Positions 36,689 to 47,747 of a DNA stretch of 64,000 bases are shown piece after piece; within the stretch, counting starts at the first letter, position 1; each line of letters opens with the position of its first letter. Both the position numbers and the translations under genes were made by a program. The notes under the pieces are model-generated. The model worked only from the letters and a program-made list of their open reading frames with translations. It did no database searches and was not told the DNA's origin. Source of the DNA: Drechmeria coniospora. Taxonomy: Eukaryota; Ascomycota; Sordariomycetes; Hypocreales; Ophiocordycipitaceae. Location: assembly GCF_001625195.1 (NCBI RefSeq), contig NC_054390.1:3992027-4056026 (forward strand), written 5' to 3'.

Positions 36689-38799
36689 TTATTTAATGCA
36701 CGCTACAGATGCAATTGCACTTAACTCTTCTACTGAAACTCCAATCCTCTGAGCGAATGCACGCAATGGAGCTGGCTGGACTGGCACACTCATGAGGAAA
36801 GAGTCGAATATTTTTCTCTGGTTTGTACCAGGCTAAAGTCAAGAGCTGTGTTAGCATAGTACTGCGTGTATCGACTCTGATCTGTATGATAACGTACCGG
36901 CAACTAGATTTGGAAGGTTAATGAGAGTTGTTACTAGCGGAAACCGGTTGTTGGCAGTTTGGGAAACTTACATATTCATTGTACTGCTGTACGAAAGTAC
37001 CAGTAACTTTTGCCAGTTGTGCAGGGGATTTCTGAAATGCTGCTGCAATATCACCCGGGGCGCTTTGAAGATCTCGAAAACCACCTTTGACAGATCCCGG
37101 AATTTCACATATAGCTTTTGCAAAGTCTACCAGAGACTTACCAGCAGCACGGGCATTTTCCGAGTTTCCAAGGTCATGCATTCCACTTCGCAGGGCCGCT
37201 GGAGTTTCACTAACCGCTTTTACGAGGTCTTGGGTAGAGTTCAGAAAAGCATCCAGATTTTCTGCATTTGTAAGGTCCATCAAACTGTGCTTGGCGGAAT
37301 CTGGAATCTCAGTAATAGCTTGTCCCAGATCGGTGGCGGACTTTTTGAAAGCGATGACGTTCTCCTCGTCGAAAAGCTTCATGAAGCTGCTCCAAAATAG
37401 CCCTGGAACTTGGCGAAGATGTTTCACCTTTTGCCAAATGCCCTCAGGAGGCGCCTCTTGAGATGACGAACCTTTTCGTTCAATCTGAGAAATGATTCTT
37501 AGTTAGCCGCCAGGGATTGAGTATAATGCTAACTTCCATTCACGTTTCATGACGGGCAACAACGTACTGTATTGTTGAGAGCCATGCAATTAGACGACAT
37601 CCAAGCAAGGTTAATGGCAATACCACCAAAATGTTCCATAACTGCACCCTTACTCAGTCCAGAGGTGCTTCCAGAAGGCCTGTTGCGTTGCTTCTGTTGC
37701 TGGCGTTGGTTGGTGGCTCTGGAGTTTTCGGCCCCTGGTCTGAGGCGGCAGATAGATCTCTTCCGATCGCACTTGATAGTTTCGTGATCATTGGTGTTGT
37801 TTCCATCATCATCAGTGTAATGTGGATTGTTATCGTTATTGTCATTGTTATTGTCATTGCCATTGTTATTGTCATTGTTATTGTTATTGTTACTGTTATC
37901 GTTATTATCATTGTGGGGGTGTGCAGGATCGTCATCGAAATAGTTTGGCGGCGGGCTGTACTCGTCGTATGCGGGAGGAGTTAGTACTTTGAGACTAGTG
38001 AAGTCGAATGGCATCTTGTTGTCGTTGTTGCTCTGTTTTTTTGCTTTTTTTACTGTCTTGGAATCAACGGCGACAATCTTGAGTTCGTCAACTATTCTTT
38101 TGCACCCTACGCGACCAAGCTCATCAGGCTACCTTTGATTAATATATGCTAGTTAGACGGTTGGGCTAGACGTACCTTGGAACAGGCATTCTGGACTTGG
38201 ATGTCCTGGTTTATTGCGACAACTATACTGTTTTTCAGAGGTCCATTGATTTTCTCGATTCGGTTAGTATTTTCACGATCATTTGGACCGTATTGTCTAT
38301 CAATGGTATCTCCACGAGTTCGATAGTATAGGTCCAGTGCAGCAATCTCGCCACAGGCTCCGCCAGTCCTGTGACCTCCACATAATTTGATAACGTGCGC
38401 CGCCTCGCCACCCGGGACGAGGTCGTGGGGACGAGGGGCGCTTTTTTCGTATTGCCCTGCATCTTTCACCGAACCTGCGATAAAAATTTCGTTGCCAACT
38501 GCTAGCACAGAAACCATTCCTGGTTTGGCTGTGCCTTCCGACTCGGCTAATTTATCAACAGCTGCCCTGGCGACCTTTCCAATCTCTATAATATCCGCCA
38601 TACTTGTCCCGCCACGGGTATTCTCGAGATGCGAGGAGTAAAGATTCTGACCTATTGGTGAATTATTGTCATCGTTAATGGCTCGCAATCTCCTGTCTAG
38701 CTGGATCCCTAGGTCGGGAATTGCGTTGCATAGATGCACAATCAGCAGAAGGGTCACGGCACATGACCACGGAGATCGGGTCATAGTGACGTAGAGCAT
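36689..38799 (-). CDS. Secreted deaminase-fold-like toxin candidate with shared C-terminal module
   Basis: Five exons: 38799-38176, 38128-37568, 37484-36972, 36903-36898 (six bases) and 36832-36689; 615 residues; all introns phase 0 with CTAAC-like branch sites. Residues 1-26 are a signal peptide. The N-terminal domain shows a helix with C149-G150-E151, then a strand (SIVVAI) followed by C206 and, across the first intron, C217. This layout recalls the CxE...C...C zinc site of cytidine-deaminase-fold toxins, but the spacing of the last two cysteines is wider than the usual CxxC, so the assignment is tentative. A KK-rich segment, an Asn/Asp-rich low-complexity linker and basic patches lead into the EHFGG hydrophobic segment, three helical repeats, the Leu-Pro microexon and a short tail, as in the gene at 31816-33919. 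The product is predicted to be secreted; target unknown. Confidence 0.75.
36898..36903 (-). other. Six-nucleotide microexon (Leu-Pro)
   Basis: TTGCCG between acceptor CTAG and donor GTACGT; flanking introns are 68 and 65 nt. Same position and phase as in the two paralogues. Confidence 0.8.
37815..37915. repeat. ATTGTT/ATTGTC triplet-type array encoding Asn/Asp run
   Basis: A 6- to 12-bp imperfect array inside exon 2 of the deaminase-like gene. On the coding strand it reads AAC/AAT/GAC codons and makes a long Asn/Asp tract between the catalytic domain and the shared module. Confidence 0.9.
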
Positions 38800-38881
38800 A
38801 GTTTTGAATATTAGTTTACGGTGGGAAGAAAACAAGTTGGACGGATATACAGCAGCTTGTTAGCTGGGGATACGGGCATGA

Positions 38882-38889
38882 TATATATA
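38882..38889 (-). promoter_or_regulatory. TATA box of the deaminase-like gene
   Basis: TATATATA about 85 bases upstream of the ATG at 38799. Confidence 0.5.
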
Positions 38890-38899
38890 CAACATTAAA

Positions 38900-41800
38900 A
38901 CAGACATCGGCTTGGACGCACATGCTTCATGTGGGTAAGGTCTCGAGATGTCGTGCATAACGAATCCGAAACAGCACGGCCTAAATTGCCCTCGTTGCCG
39001 GATAGTCTTCTAAAGAGGACCCAGTGAAGCAGGAACCAAGCCATGCACTGTATCTGCTGCGCACTACCTTGATTTAGTCGTTTATGCAAAGGATCTGCGG
39101 TATGTCTAGTGCGGAAGCAAAGCCGAGGTATCTACGCCCAACTACTCGTACGTGTAGTGTAGGTAAGTGTGCGTGTGCTTTACCAATAGCAGGTTGAACA
39201 GTGCCCGCTCAGAAATGCGGCCAGGCATAATTATGCAGGTCCGTGATGACGTATCAGGTTAATTAATGATTGGTTTTAAGAGTGCCCTCAGCTTGCAGGG
39301 TGTCAGACAGAAATACTGCAGTGTTGAGGTATTTTTGGTGGGACATGACAGGGGGTTGCGTGTAACTAGTTGTAATTAGTGTACTCCGTACAGTACAAGC
39401 AACTCGCTCCGTCAAAAAATCGACAATCGCGCTGGCCCTGGCTGGCAGAATGGGAAGTGAATGAGCCAAATGGAGTACAGTTGGTGCTACTCTAAAGAGT
39501 TTTGGGCTGTTTGGGATTGAACTGTCACGGAGGCGCTTCAAATCACTACACATTTGGCCTGTACTTAAGCACTAATAATATCTCCGCTTGTACTCTTTAC
39601 CCTTACGACTACTTACACGACTATAGGGTTATACGTGGTATTACCTATCGTTCGACTGGTGCGGAGTACCCACAGGCGAAACTACTGGACTACCGGTACC
39701 TGCGCAACCCGGGATAGCACACCGTTCTCCATACTCTATACTCCGTAAGAGATTTGTTAGTTTGCCACAGCTTGGAACTAGCCCATTTTTAAAGGGTGTA
39801 TAGCGCTCGATGCAGGTTACTTGTTCGTTAGTGCATGTGTAGCACGTCACGATGAGAAGCGCTAGTAAGATTTTAAGATTTTCTGCCAGATCCGGAGTGC
39901 TGCAAGGACACAAGTATTGGCACTAGAATGGAGAATCGTATCTGTTCCTCTGCTTATCTACTTTTACTTACCGACCCAAAGCCTCCATAATATTACATTG
40001 ATTATTGCTGGAGTAAGAGTGCGTATTCTTGTAATACAAGGTACGCCGTATTATCATGTAGAGAGTCGCATTAGTCTTCGTTGATGCCCCATACCAGCGT
40101 TGCATTATCAGGAGACAGACTCGATGGTCACTAGCCCCACCTCGACCTACAATGTGGCGGGATAATAATCGAGTCTGTCGCGAGGCGCGCCGGGCGTCTC
40201 AAAATAAGGTTCCTTAACCATGGCAGCCAGCGATAAGAACATAAGTTGGTGTGCACAAGCCACCCTGCTACCCCGTCATGTGTGACTCCAATGCCCTGCT
40301 AAAGGCGATCTATGACTGGCGATGCTAGGGTTCTAACCACACCACTACACCGCACTTGTTTCCCTGCAACTATTACTCCGCACAGTCACTGGACAAAAGT
40401 GACGATTCGATTTTGGTTGCGCTACCATGACAAAGTGAATCGACTCTTTTGCCACCCTACTATATGTGTCCCCCGAGACGTCTTTCATATCTGTTTCTCA
40501 TGTTGGCCCTAAAGCTGGGTATAGCTCGTTAGACCCCTTGACTCTCCGCCCCCTCTTTTTGGGTTAGTCAAGGGACACTCATGAGGATGGACTTAAAAGC
40601 CCCCAAAAAAACAACATGAACACTATTATTATCTAGCATGGTATTGTACCCATTTAGCTGCAATTAAAGCAGAGGGTTTCCCGTCAGTGCCCAGAAGCAC
40701 CTCCCAAGAGCAGGGGGGTTTCTTCCACTTGGTCCGATGCTCCTGAGTGTCAGTCCTCGTTGCGTTGTTAGTTCGCTGCTGCGCGGTACCAGAATTGTGC
40801 GTACATGGATATTGATGTTCCGCAGTCAAGACTGATGACAGGAGCCAGTCTGGTTGCCCAGTTTCCAAATACAAGGAAAGCTCTACCGTAGAGACCACGC
40901 GTTCGATTTCCCCAGGTAGCTTGGTCGAACCATTCGTTCGCAACCAGCTGACATTTGGCCCAAGCGAGTGCTCGCCCAATATATCCCAGCAGTCTTCCAT
41001 TTACAGGTAGGAGCTGGCAATACCTTCACAACAGCGACCCTCTCCCGTCGCGGCGGATCACTCTTAAGAACCATGTCTCCACCAACAAAAGCGGCGGTAC
41101 AGAAGCGTACGGCATTGTTTTTGTATTTGTAATTAGAACATGCGAGCCACAGCCATTCTCCGTTGACGATGGCAATGGAGAACGAGTTGCGGCACGACTT
41201 AATCCATTGTTTAGCCTGCAAGACCCACTGTGTGCCTCGTTTTCTTTCCACGTTGATTGATATATACTGTAAATGTATCTGCAGCAGTACGATGCGCGAG
41301 TACAGAATGGTAAAAATGTGGGCATCCATGAATTCGGCCAGGGCCTTGAGAGGGCTCGTAAAGCGTTGACTAATTCCATCATTCCTACTCCTGCAGTCGC
41401 TAGAGATGGTGCTCTGGGTATTCGCTCTCAGTGTAATGCTGTCAACCCTCCTTCTCTTCCTTCACCCCCCCCTGGCTTCCTACAATAATAATCTTTCAAG
41501 ATTGCGACAGATTGCGACGGATGTAGAGTTCATACCTCAGGAGAGCTGCAGTTTGGGGGCTAAATTCTGTCTTTCAAGACGTCTCTCACATCCGCCTCCC
41601 ATATTGGCCCAGACCTGTTATTAATACATATAGAGGCCGTTCAGCCCTCAAGCGGACTTCCCCATGCCATGTGGGCCCACGTGCTGTGCCAGACACAACT
41701 TGTAGAGTAGGATACGAGCTACGGAATAACAGAGTGAGGAATATTATAGCTGCTAGGGCGCTGGTGGCTAGCTGTAGGACTGGTAGTTATTAGTAGAGTG

Positions 41801-41931
41801 GTGTACAAGTAATTGAGAAGCGCCTCCTCCTCTTACGTGGAACTGTTTGCTCGCGTTATATATAGGCAGCCTAGTCACAAGACCCGTATGCCTGTATGCT
41901 TCCTTACACCACAGGCCCTCAGCACAATTGT
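38900..41931. other. Interval with decayed sequence, no intact gene
   Basis: Several frames on the minus strand at 40629-41382 remain open for over 100 codons but lack a recognisable domain and need frame changes to connect. TACTCCGTAC words appear near 39380 and 39730. I see no RNA gene. Confidence 0.45.
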
Positions 41932-42140
41932 TCAACCTTCTGCCTCCCACTCAAGACCATTCAAGGCATCGACTACCCCCCCTGCAGTTAGTATATTCCC
42001 GTCCCAGCAACCCTGAATAACGGCTCCGCATGCGAGTTGGTGTACGTTTGGGAACTTTGCTCTCTGGAATAGGCCGTGCACTTCATCCTCTTCTAATTCT
42101 GCATAGGGTTCGGTATCAGCCATAATAAAGCGGGACGTAA
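41932..42140 (-). pseudogene. Truncated C-terminal fragment of a protein kinase paralogue
   Basis: Encodes the last ~65 residues of the kinase found at 43833-44986: EPYAELEEDEVHGLFQRAKF and the IQGCWDG segment match EPYANLEEDEVHDLFQKAKF and IQGCWDG there. Similarity continues into the 3' flank (GGGCCCTCAGCA region). Upstream of about 42140 it ends abruptly, so the catalytic loop and ATP-binding lobe are absent. A segmental copy that lost its 5' part. Confidence 0.8.
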
Positions 42141-42199
42141 CGGCACCGTACAAGCGGGTTTCTCGGTAGACGATCGGGTCAAGTTTGCCAGAAAAGTCG

Positions 42200-43800
42200 A
42201 AACCACGAGGAGGCAGTCGGGAGGGACGGCAGAATGGGCAACTGTCGGCCGCCAGCAGCTGAGGTGGGTGTTCTGTTCCTACCGGTGACTGGTGCTCAAG
42301 CTGGCAATCAGCCATGGGGTGCTACCGGCGGTGTAGAGTTGTCGGGAGCAGACACCAAGACGCTGCTGATTCCTCAAGTCTATCGACAACCCTCACCGAT
42401 CGGTTGCCGGTCGCCTCGGGTTGCAGATACCCTGCGGAAGGGCTGATACTGACGCGGCGGCCCGCGCTCGTCCCTGTTGCTGGCACGTCGCCATTCGAAG
42501 TTTGGTGGGGATTTTGTTGCTAACCGGTCAGCTCCGAATGGGAGCAGCTGCTGGCAGCCTGCGTTTGCGTCCCGCCCGTGGCCGTTGATTTTCACGTCGA
42601 GCCCCGGGTCGCGGAGCTGCCATGGTCCTGCGCATTTCCGGCAGCCCAACCGTCCGGGACGTTGGCCGCTTCGATCCCCAGCAGGCCATGGGTACGTCAG
42701 CGCTGCCGGATGGTCGCTTTCGATCAGTCTGGGCCAGCAGCTGTCGAACGACTTCACGCGGTTCCTGGCAACCGCCAATCGGCACGAGTGCTGCTGCCAG
42801 ACCAGCCGATCCGACGGCAACGCTGCATTGGCTCCTGGGTGAGAGGGAAGCTTTGGGTCCCGCTTTGCTGTCCTCCGGGCCTTGAATTATCCCGGCTTGC
42901 TCATGCACGGCGGAGAAAAGCTTTCGCATGCGATTGATCCGAACAACAACTGCTCGGGCGGCAATGCACGTCTTGCCTTTGCCAATGTCAGCACCCACCA
43001 AAACGACACAGGTGCAGGGCACATGCCCGTCGCACCACAACGCTGGCCATCAAGGGCGCCTTGTAGGTCCTTTCAAACCTTGATAGCACCGCCTCATGAT
43101 GGAAAACGGATTCCCCACCACTTCGTGTTGACTTTTGCGAGGCTCATGGACGACCACCACATCGGAAATGAGCTCGATGCCCTCCCTTCCGTGCGTTGGT
43201 GGTATCCAATGGTGATGGACAGTCCTGCATACATATGGCAGCCGTGCGGGGTAAGTTGGCTCGTTCATCTCACGAGTTGCTTGCACATAAGCCATGGCCT
43301 AGGAGCTGTGATTTGATTTCTCTCCCACAATTCGCATTCTACAATCCTCTAACCGCGATAATAAGTATAGCTGTTCTTCACCGCCCCTGAACATGTGCCG
43401 CCTGCTCACATCGACCACGCGCTACTTGGGTTGCCCCGAAGCATGCAACAAAATCTCGAGAACTCTCGTCACGGAGGGGTGCCCGCAGTTCGAGGAAAGC
43501 TCCGTTCCTTGCCCCATTCCAAAAGCAGTACAGCTTGGTCAAACGAGGAGCAGGACCATGTGTCCGAATCACAGGGACGAAGGCTACAGCGATCCTAATA
43601 CTCGTTGAAAGCAGTTCTTCGCTCCGAACGCAACACCCCCAGAAAACGTCACGTGGCGAAGGTGGACTGTCACAATGCCGTAGGAGCTTCAAGGGGGGTA
43701 GAGTCGTTCACGAAGCGAAGCGACAATTGTCAAGGGCCTCAGCTAGGCCCAATGAAGGAGGGTATCATGCATTTCAGAAGAGTCTACGTAGTGGTTTGTA
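42200..43800. other. GC-richer island without a recognised gene
   Basis: Bases 42240-43100 are richer in G+C than both flanks and open in several frames on both strands, but no domain, start context or splice pattern stands out. It separates the kinase fragment from the complete kinase gene and may be inserted DNA. Confidence 0.4.
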
Positions 43801-43832
43801 TGTAACGAAATCGACACGCAAGCTTCGGGCCC

Positions 43833-44986
43833 TCAGCATACCGGTTCAATCTCTGCCTCCCTCCACTCAAGACCATTCAAGGCATTGACTACTCCCTCTG
43901 CAGTAGATATGGTGCCGTCCCAGCAACCCTGAATAACGCCTCCGCATGGGAGTTGGTCCACGTTGGGAAACTTTGCTTTCTGAAACAGATCGTGCACTTC
44001 GTCCTCTTCCAGATTGGCATAGGGTTCGGTACCAACTATGATGAAGTACAACACCGAGCCTAGGGCGAAGACGTCATCCGATTCAACTGCCTTGCGCTTC
44101 CAATTCCAACCTGGCGGTTGATATCTTGATCCTGGTGCGACGAGACGAGCCGACCCAGAAATTGAGCAGCCGGCGAAGTCGGCAATGTAGAGATCTAGTT
44201 GTGCATTCAACAAGAAGTTGCGCGGCGTGACGTCGCAGTGAATGACCTCGGCCGCGTGAACGACAGTCAAAGCCCTTGCCGCTTGGACTGCCCACCGTCG
44301 TCGAAGGTTCGCAGGAACGTGCTGTACGTCGCCCGTGGTCGCTTCGGCGGTTGTTTTGACATACCCCTCGAGGCTTCCGTTCTCCATGTATTCCAACGTC
44401 AGGCAGCACGAATCCGGATCCCAGTGAACGAGTTGAGGGACGTGGGAGGCATCGTTGAGGCGCTTGTAGACTTCGGCCTCGGCTCGCACACGATCATGAT
44501 TTTCCTCCTCATTCTTTCGGCAATAAGGATTCGACTTGGGGTACTTGACGATGTGGCCCGAGGTAAGCAGTTCAATGTGCGCCGTGCTTCCCTCACCGAT
44601 CCATCTACCTTTCGTAACATAGTATATGGTGCCATCGGGCACGTCGGCTGGAATTTGGAAGGCTGTATCAGGCCAATTCGGTTTCTCTTTCCGTCGCCAC
44701 GGTCCTGGGATAGGCACATAAGTAATCTGTCGCGGGCCGTCTATATGTGCTGTCTGCAGGCGTGTGTTAGGATGCCCCCATCTCCAGATGTGGGAATGGA
44801 CGTGACGCTGACCTTGGACGGCTGATGCGGCTGCTGCTTGTGGGATCCGATCATAAGCCGTGGTGCTCCAGGTTCTCCGGCCAGTATGCGTGAGATGAAG
44901 TTCCACAGAAAAGCGCACTGGCTACAAATGTACCGCCAAAGGGTATTCCATGCTGGTGTAGAGAAGTGCTTAGCAATAGAAAGCAT
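43833..44986 (-). CDS. Protein kinase, fungal-specific small type
   Basis: Two exons, 44986-44813 and 44753-43833, joined by a 59-nt intron with a CTAAC branch and CTGCAG acceptor; 364 residues. The kinase fold has Lys128 (HIVKYP), the catalytic loop HCDVTPRN with Asp232, and a DFA in place of DFG with Asp250. Activation-loop and APE-like regions are divergent (PPGWNWKRK). The glycine-rich loop is GEGSTAH. The C-lobe ends with the motif IQGCWDG. Resembles the short fungal Ser/Thr kinase-like proteins that expand in Pezizomycotina; substrate unknown. The long second exon has no ATG at its beginning, which supports the spliced start. Confidence 0.8.
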
Positions 44987-45344
44987 TGTATGGGATGATA
45001 TTGTTTTGAACGAGTGGAGCTGCACTGTAGGTGTGTTGCGCCTGTGCTGTGCTCGCCCCGGATGTCACCAGCAACGATTAGTCATCTCTCCTACGCATCA
45101 GGAAAGGTATCAATACGCTGTGGGAGGGTTTCCCGGAGATCTGCCGGGTCGCAACTGAGTCATCTCCAATTGCTCCAGATCTCGCAGAAGAATCAACTCT
45201 TCAATGCAGGCGAACAGCACAGGCAACGAAGGCGTACGACGTTATTTACACGTGGCGTAGTCCCGCTTTCGCACTAATTGTAGCATCACTACTCGGGCTT
45301 GCGGGAGCGGATAGGTCATGCTCACTAGAGAAGCCAAATGTCTT
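44987..45344. other. Short intergenic region
   Basis: Promoter/leader of the small kinase and 3' flank of the FunK1-like gene; no other feature. Confidence 0.4.
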
Positions 45345-47747
45345 CTACATCTCCCGGATTGATCCATCATACGCTGCAATAATAGGCCCGTACAGTTGAT
45401 TCGGATCTCCAGTAGGAGTTCCAAAGTTCATCCTCTCATCCTCGTCCAAGGGGAAGAGGATCTTCCTAATCCTTAAGCAGAGGGGCTTGATAGCTTCAAG
45501 GGCGTCTGGAAATTCACCCATAATCGCTTCAAGCCCATCAACCGCCATATCGCCTGCTTTAGTCCTCGCAATGTCCTTGAAACTTCCGACCTCCCATTTC
45601 CTTAATAAGCTTTCCCTAGGCGGCTTCCGTTTGCCGGAGAAGCCATTATTCCATGATTGGCGGGCACACATCCAAAGAAGGACGTAGAAAAATGACTCAA
45701 GATCGTGGCGATAGGTATGATCAACCTTGCGCAGCACCTCGATAGCCATAGACTGCATCGTGCCCGTCTGGTGTCGTGCACCGCTCGGGCTACTATCTTT
45801 TACAATGGCAAGGTCAAGGTCTATAAGCATTCCTGAAAAGCCATTTGCTTCCTTGGGATTCGTAATGATAATATTGTTCGAGGAAATATCCCGATGGAGA
45901 ATGCTGCCAGCTGTGTAGAGTGACTGATGAGCCCTGATTGCGTCGCGCATTGATTCCAGCAGTTCCCTTATCGTCTTGTAGTTACTAATGACACGGCCGG
46001 CTGGCGAAATAATGAGGCATGAGTAGATCTTATTCTCCCACAGGTCATTACTTTGCGTATATAAACTCGGCTTAGTCTTGGCGACAGAGAACTGATTGTT
46101 GACCTTGCTGGCTAGCTTTGACGTTTGATGATGGCTCGAGCGCTGCCTCTTGGATCTAGACACATCGGATGTGTACTCGGTCGATGATTCGCGCTTGTTG
46201 CTTGATGTCTTGCCCGCTGCAACCGATGGTAGATCATTCAAGTGAGCATCTTCATCCTGGAACTGGTGATTCCGGAACCGGTGACGTTCTGAAAACTGGA
46301 GACCCTTGCGCATATCTGCAATAGTAGTAATGCAACAATACGCAACTGCTCTTGCCACCCCCTCAACGCCCTTCTCTTCTGCTAGCTGTAGCTGTTGCAC
46401 CTCAAGCTTCCGCTTGTCCGATGCCCAGGAGAACTTTACAACATGATTTCCGGATTTGAAGCACGTCGTTCCGCGGCAGACAATGGCCTTCTGCCTGACT
46501 AGTAGCACCCCCAGCTTGGCTGTCATTTCATTGCCATTTGTATCGTCTACTGTAATACAACGATGCCAATCCCCTCGCTCGATGAATGTGTCCAGGCCCA
46601 TTGTATCGTCATCCATTGTAGCATACCCAACAATGGCGCGCGCAAACTTTTCGGGCTCATCGTGAATGTCGAATGGCCCTGAGCTGTACGGCCCGGATCG
46701 GTCGAAGACCCAGAGCTCCATTATGGAAGCGCAAAGGGTGAAGCCATGGACGAATCGGCGCGTTGGTTGATCGGCAAAGACGCCTCGAACATAGCGTGTA
46801 AGTTGGAGGAGAGTTGCCTTGAACTTGCTTGAATCATTCGACTTCTTTTGTTCCCCAACAACAAGGACCTGCTTATACTTGAAACTACTCGTGCCTTTTG
46901 CCGGTATCTGAAAGAAGAGATCCATCTGGCCTTTTCGCTCCTTGAACTGGTTGGCAGTGTTGGTTGTGTGAAGCTTGTATGGCGCGTTGACCAAGGAGCG
47001 CTCTTCCAACAAGCAAAGCCAGTCCCAGACCGGTTTTTCGTCGGGAATTGCCGGGAAACCTATCCATTTCTTTCCATCATGCATCGCCATCACTGCCTTT
47101 TGCATCTTTCTCTGCTCTGGGCGCCAGTCCTTTGCGTTGAAGAACTTATCGCAGAAACCCGCAACGCCGCGAAAGGTACAGTCCTTTGTCTCAAAGAAGA
47201 GCTCTTCTTCGATAATATCGCGCGTTTCGCTATCGGCAAGCCGGCTCGAGCTTGTCTTTACTGGTGTTCCTTGGAAAGTCGGGGCAATGCTGGATAGGGG
47301 AGACGTGCTGTGGAAGGTTTCGATCGTATCGAAGACCACTTCCCAGACGTCAATATCGGGAGCCTTGTCGACAACGCAACATACAAGAGGGCGGAAAAGT
47401 TCGCTGCTGAAAGGCCCTTTTAGGATGATCCGATATAGGGGAAAAAGATCATCGGATAGGGTCTCGTTTCCGGCTCTAGAACCAAGGTTCAACGCAGCGC
47501 CGGTATCGACCAGCGTCAAAACAATGCTTGCAGTCGTGTCTTGCCATGATCGGTCGGTCTCGTCGAGGGTACGTAGCTTGTCGTGGAAGCGATCCAATGC
47601 ATCGTCGAGCGGGTTCTTCGAGATGACTTCAATTTCCAGCGCCGTGAGAGTCATTGTGTGACAAGACACAGACCGGAAGGCTTGAGAAGGCTGGAGTGAT
47701 GACGTTACGATCATGTGACGAACCAGGCGCGACGCGACGGAAACCAT
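45345..47747 (-). CDS. FunK1-like fungal protein kinase
   Basis: Single-exon gene of up to 800 residues. The N-terminal half has the fungal FunK1 (Pkinase_fungal-type) accessory region. The kinase core shows the catalytic loop LHRDISSNNIII (HRD at 618-620), a DLD in place of DFG at about 643-645, and GTMQSMAIEVL in the activation segment. A Ser/Arg-rich insert (about residues 500-560, SKRQRSSHH) could be a nuclear localisation signal. Two starts are possible: 47747 or the Met 31 codons further in at 47654. The duplicated fragment near 53.45 kb keeps the second Met but has Ile at the first position, so 47654 is more likely. Function of the family is poorly known. Confidence 0.85.
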   Translation of the reverse strand: MVSVASRLVRHMIVTSSLQPSQAFRSVSCHTMTLTALEIEVISKNPLDDALDRFHDKLRTLDETDRSWQDTTASIVLTLVDTGAALNLGSRAGNETLSDDLFPLYRIILKGPFSSELFRPLVCCVVDKAPDIDVWEVVFDTIETFHSTSPLSSIAPTFQGTPVKTSSSRLADSETRDIIEEELFFETKDCTFRGVAGFCDKFFNAKDWRPEQRKMQKAVMAMHDGKKWIGFPAIPDEKPVWDWLCLLEERSLVNAPYKLHTTNTANQFKERKGQMDLFFQIPAKGTSSFKYKQVLVVGEQKKSNDSSKFKATLLQLTRYVRGVFADQPTRRFVHGFTLCASIMELWVFDRSGPYSSGPFDIHDEPEKFARAIVGYATMDDDTMGLDTFIERGDWHRCITVDDTNGNEMTAKLGVLLVRQKAIVCRGTTCFKSGNHVVKFSWASDKRKLEVQQLQLAEEKGVEGVARAVAYCCITTIADMRKGLQFSERHRFRNHQFQDEDAHLNDLPSVAAGKTSSNKRESSTEYTSDVSRSKRQRSSHHQTSKLASKVNNQFSVAKTKPSLYTQSNDLWENKIYSCLIISPAGRVISNYKTIRELLESMRDAIRAHQSLYTAGSILHRDISSNNIIITNPKEANGFSGMLIDLDLAIVKDSSPSGARHQTGTMQSMAIEVLRKVDHTYRHDLESFFYVLLWMCARQSWNNGFSGKRKPPRESLLRKWEVGSFKDIARTKAGDMAVDGLEAIMGEFPDALEAIKPLCLRIRKILFPLDEDERMNFGTPTGDPNQLYGPIIAAYDGSIREM

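Noticed and set aside
40312..40360. tRNA-like GGTTCTAACCACACC stretch
   Set aside because: No acceptor, D-arm or anticodon stem can be folded around it on either strand.
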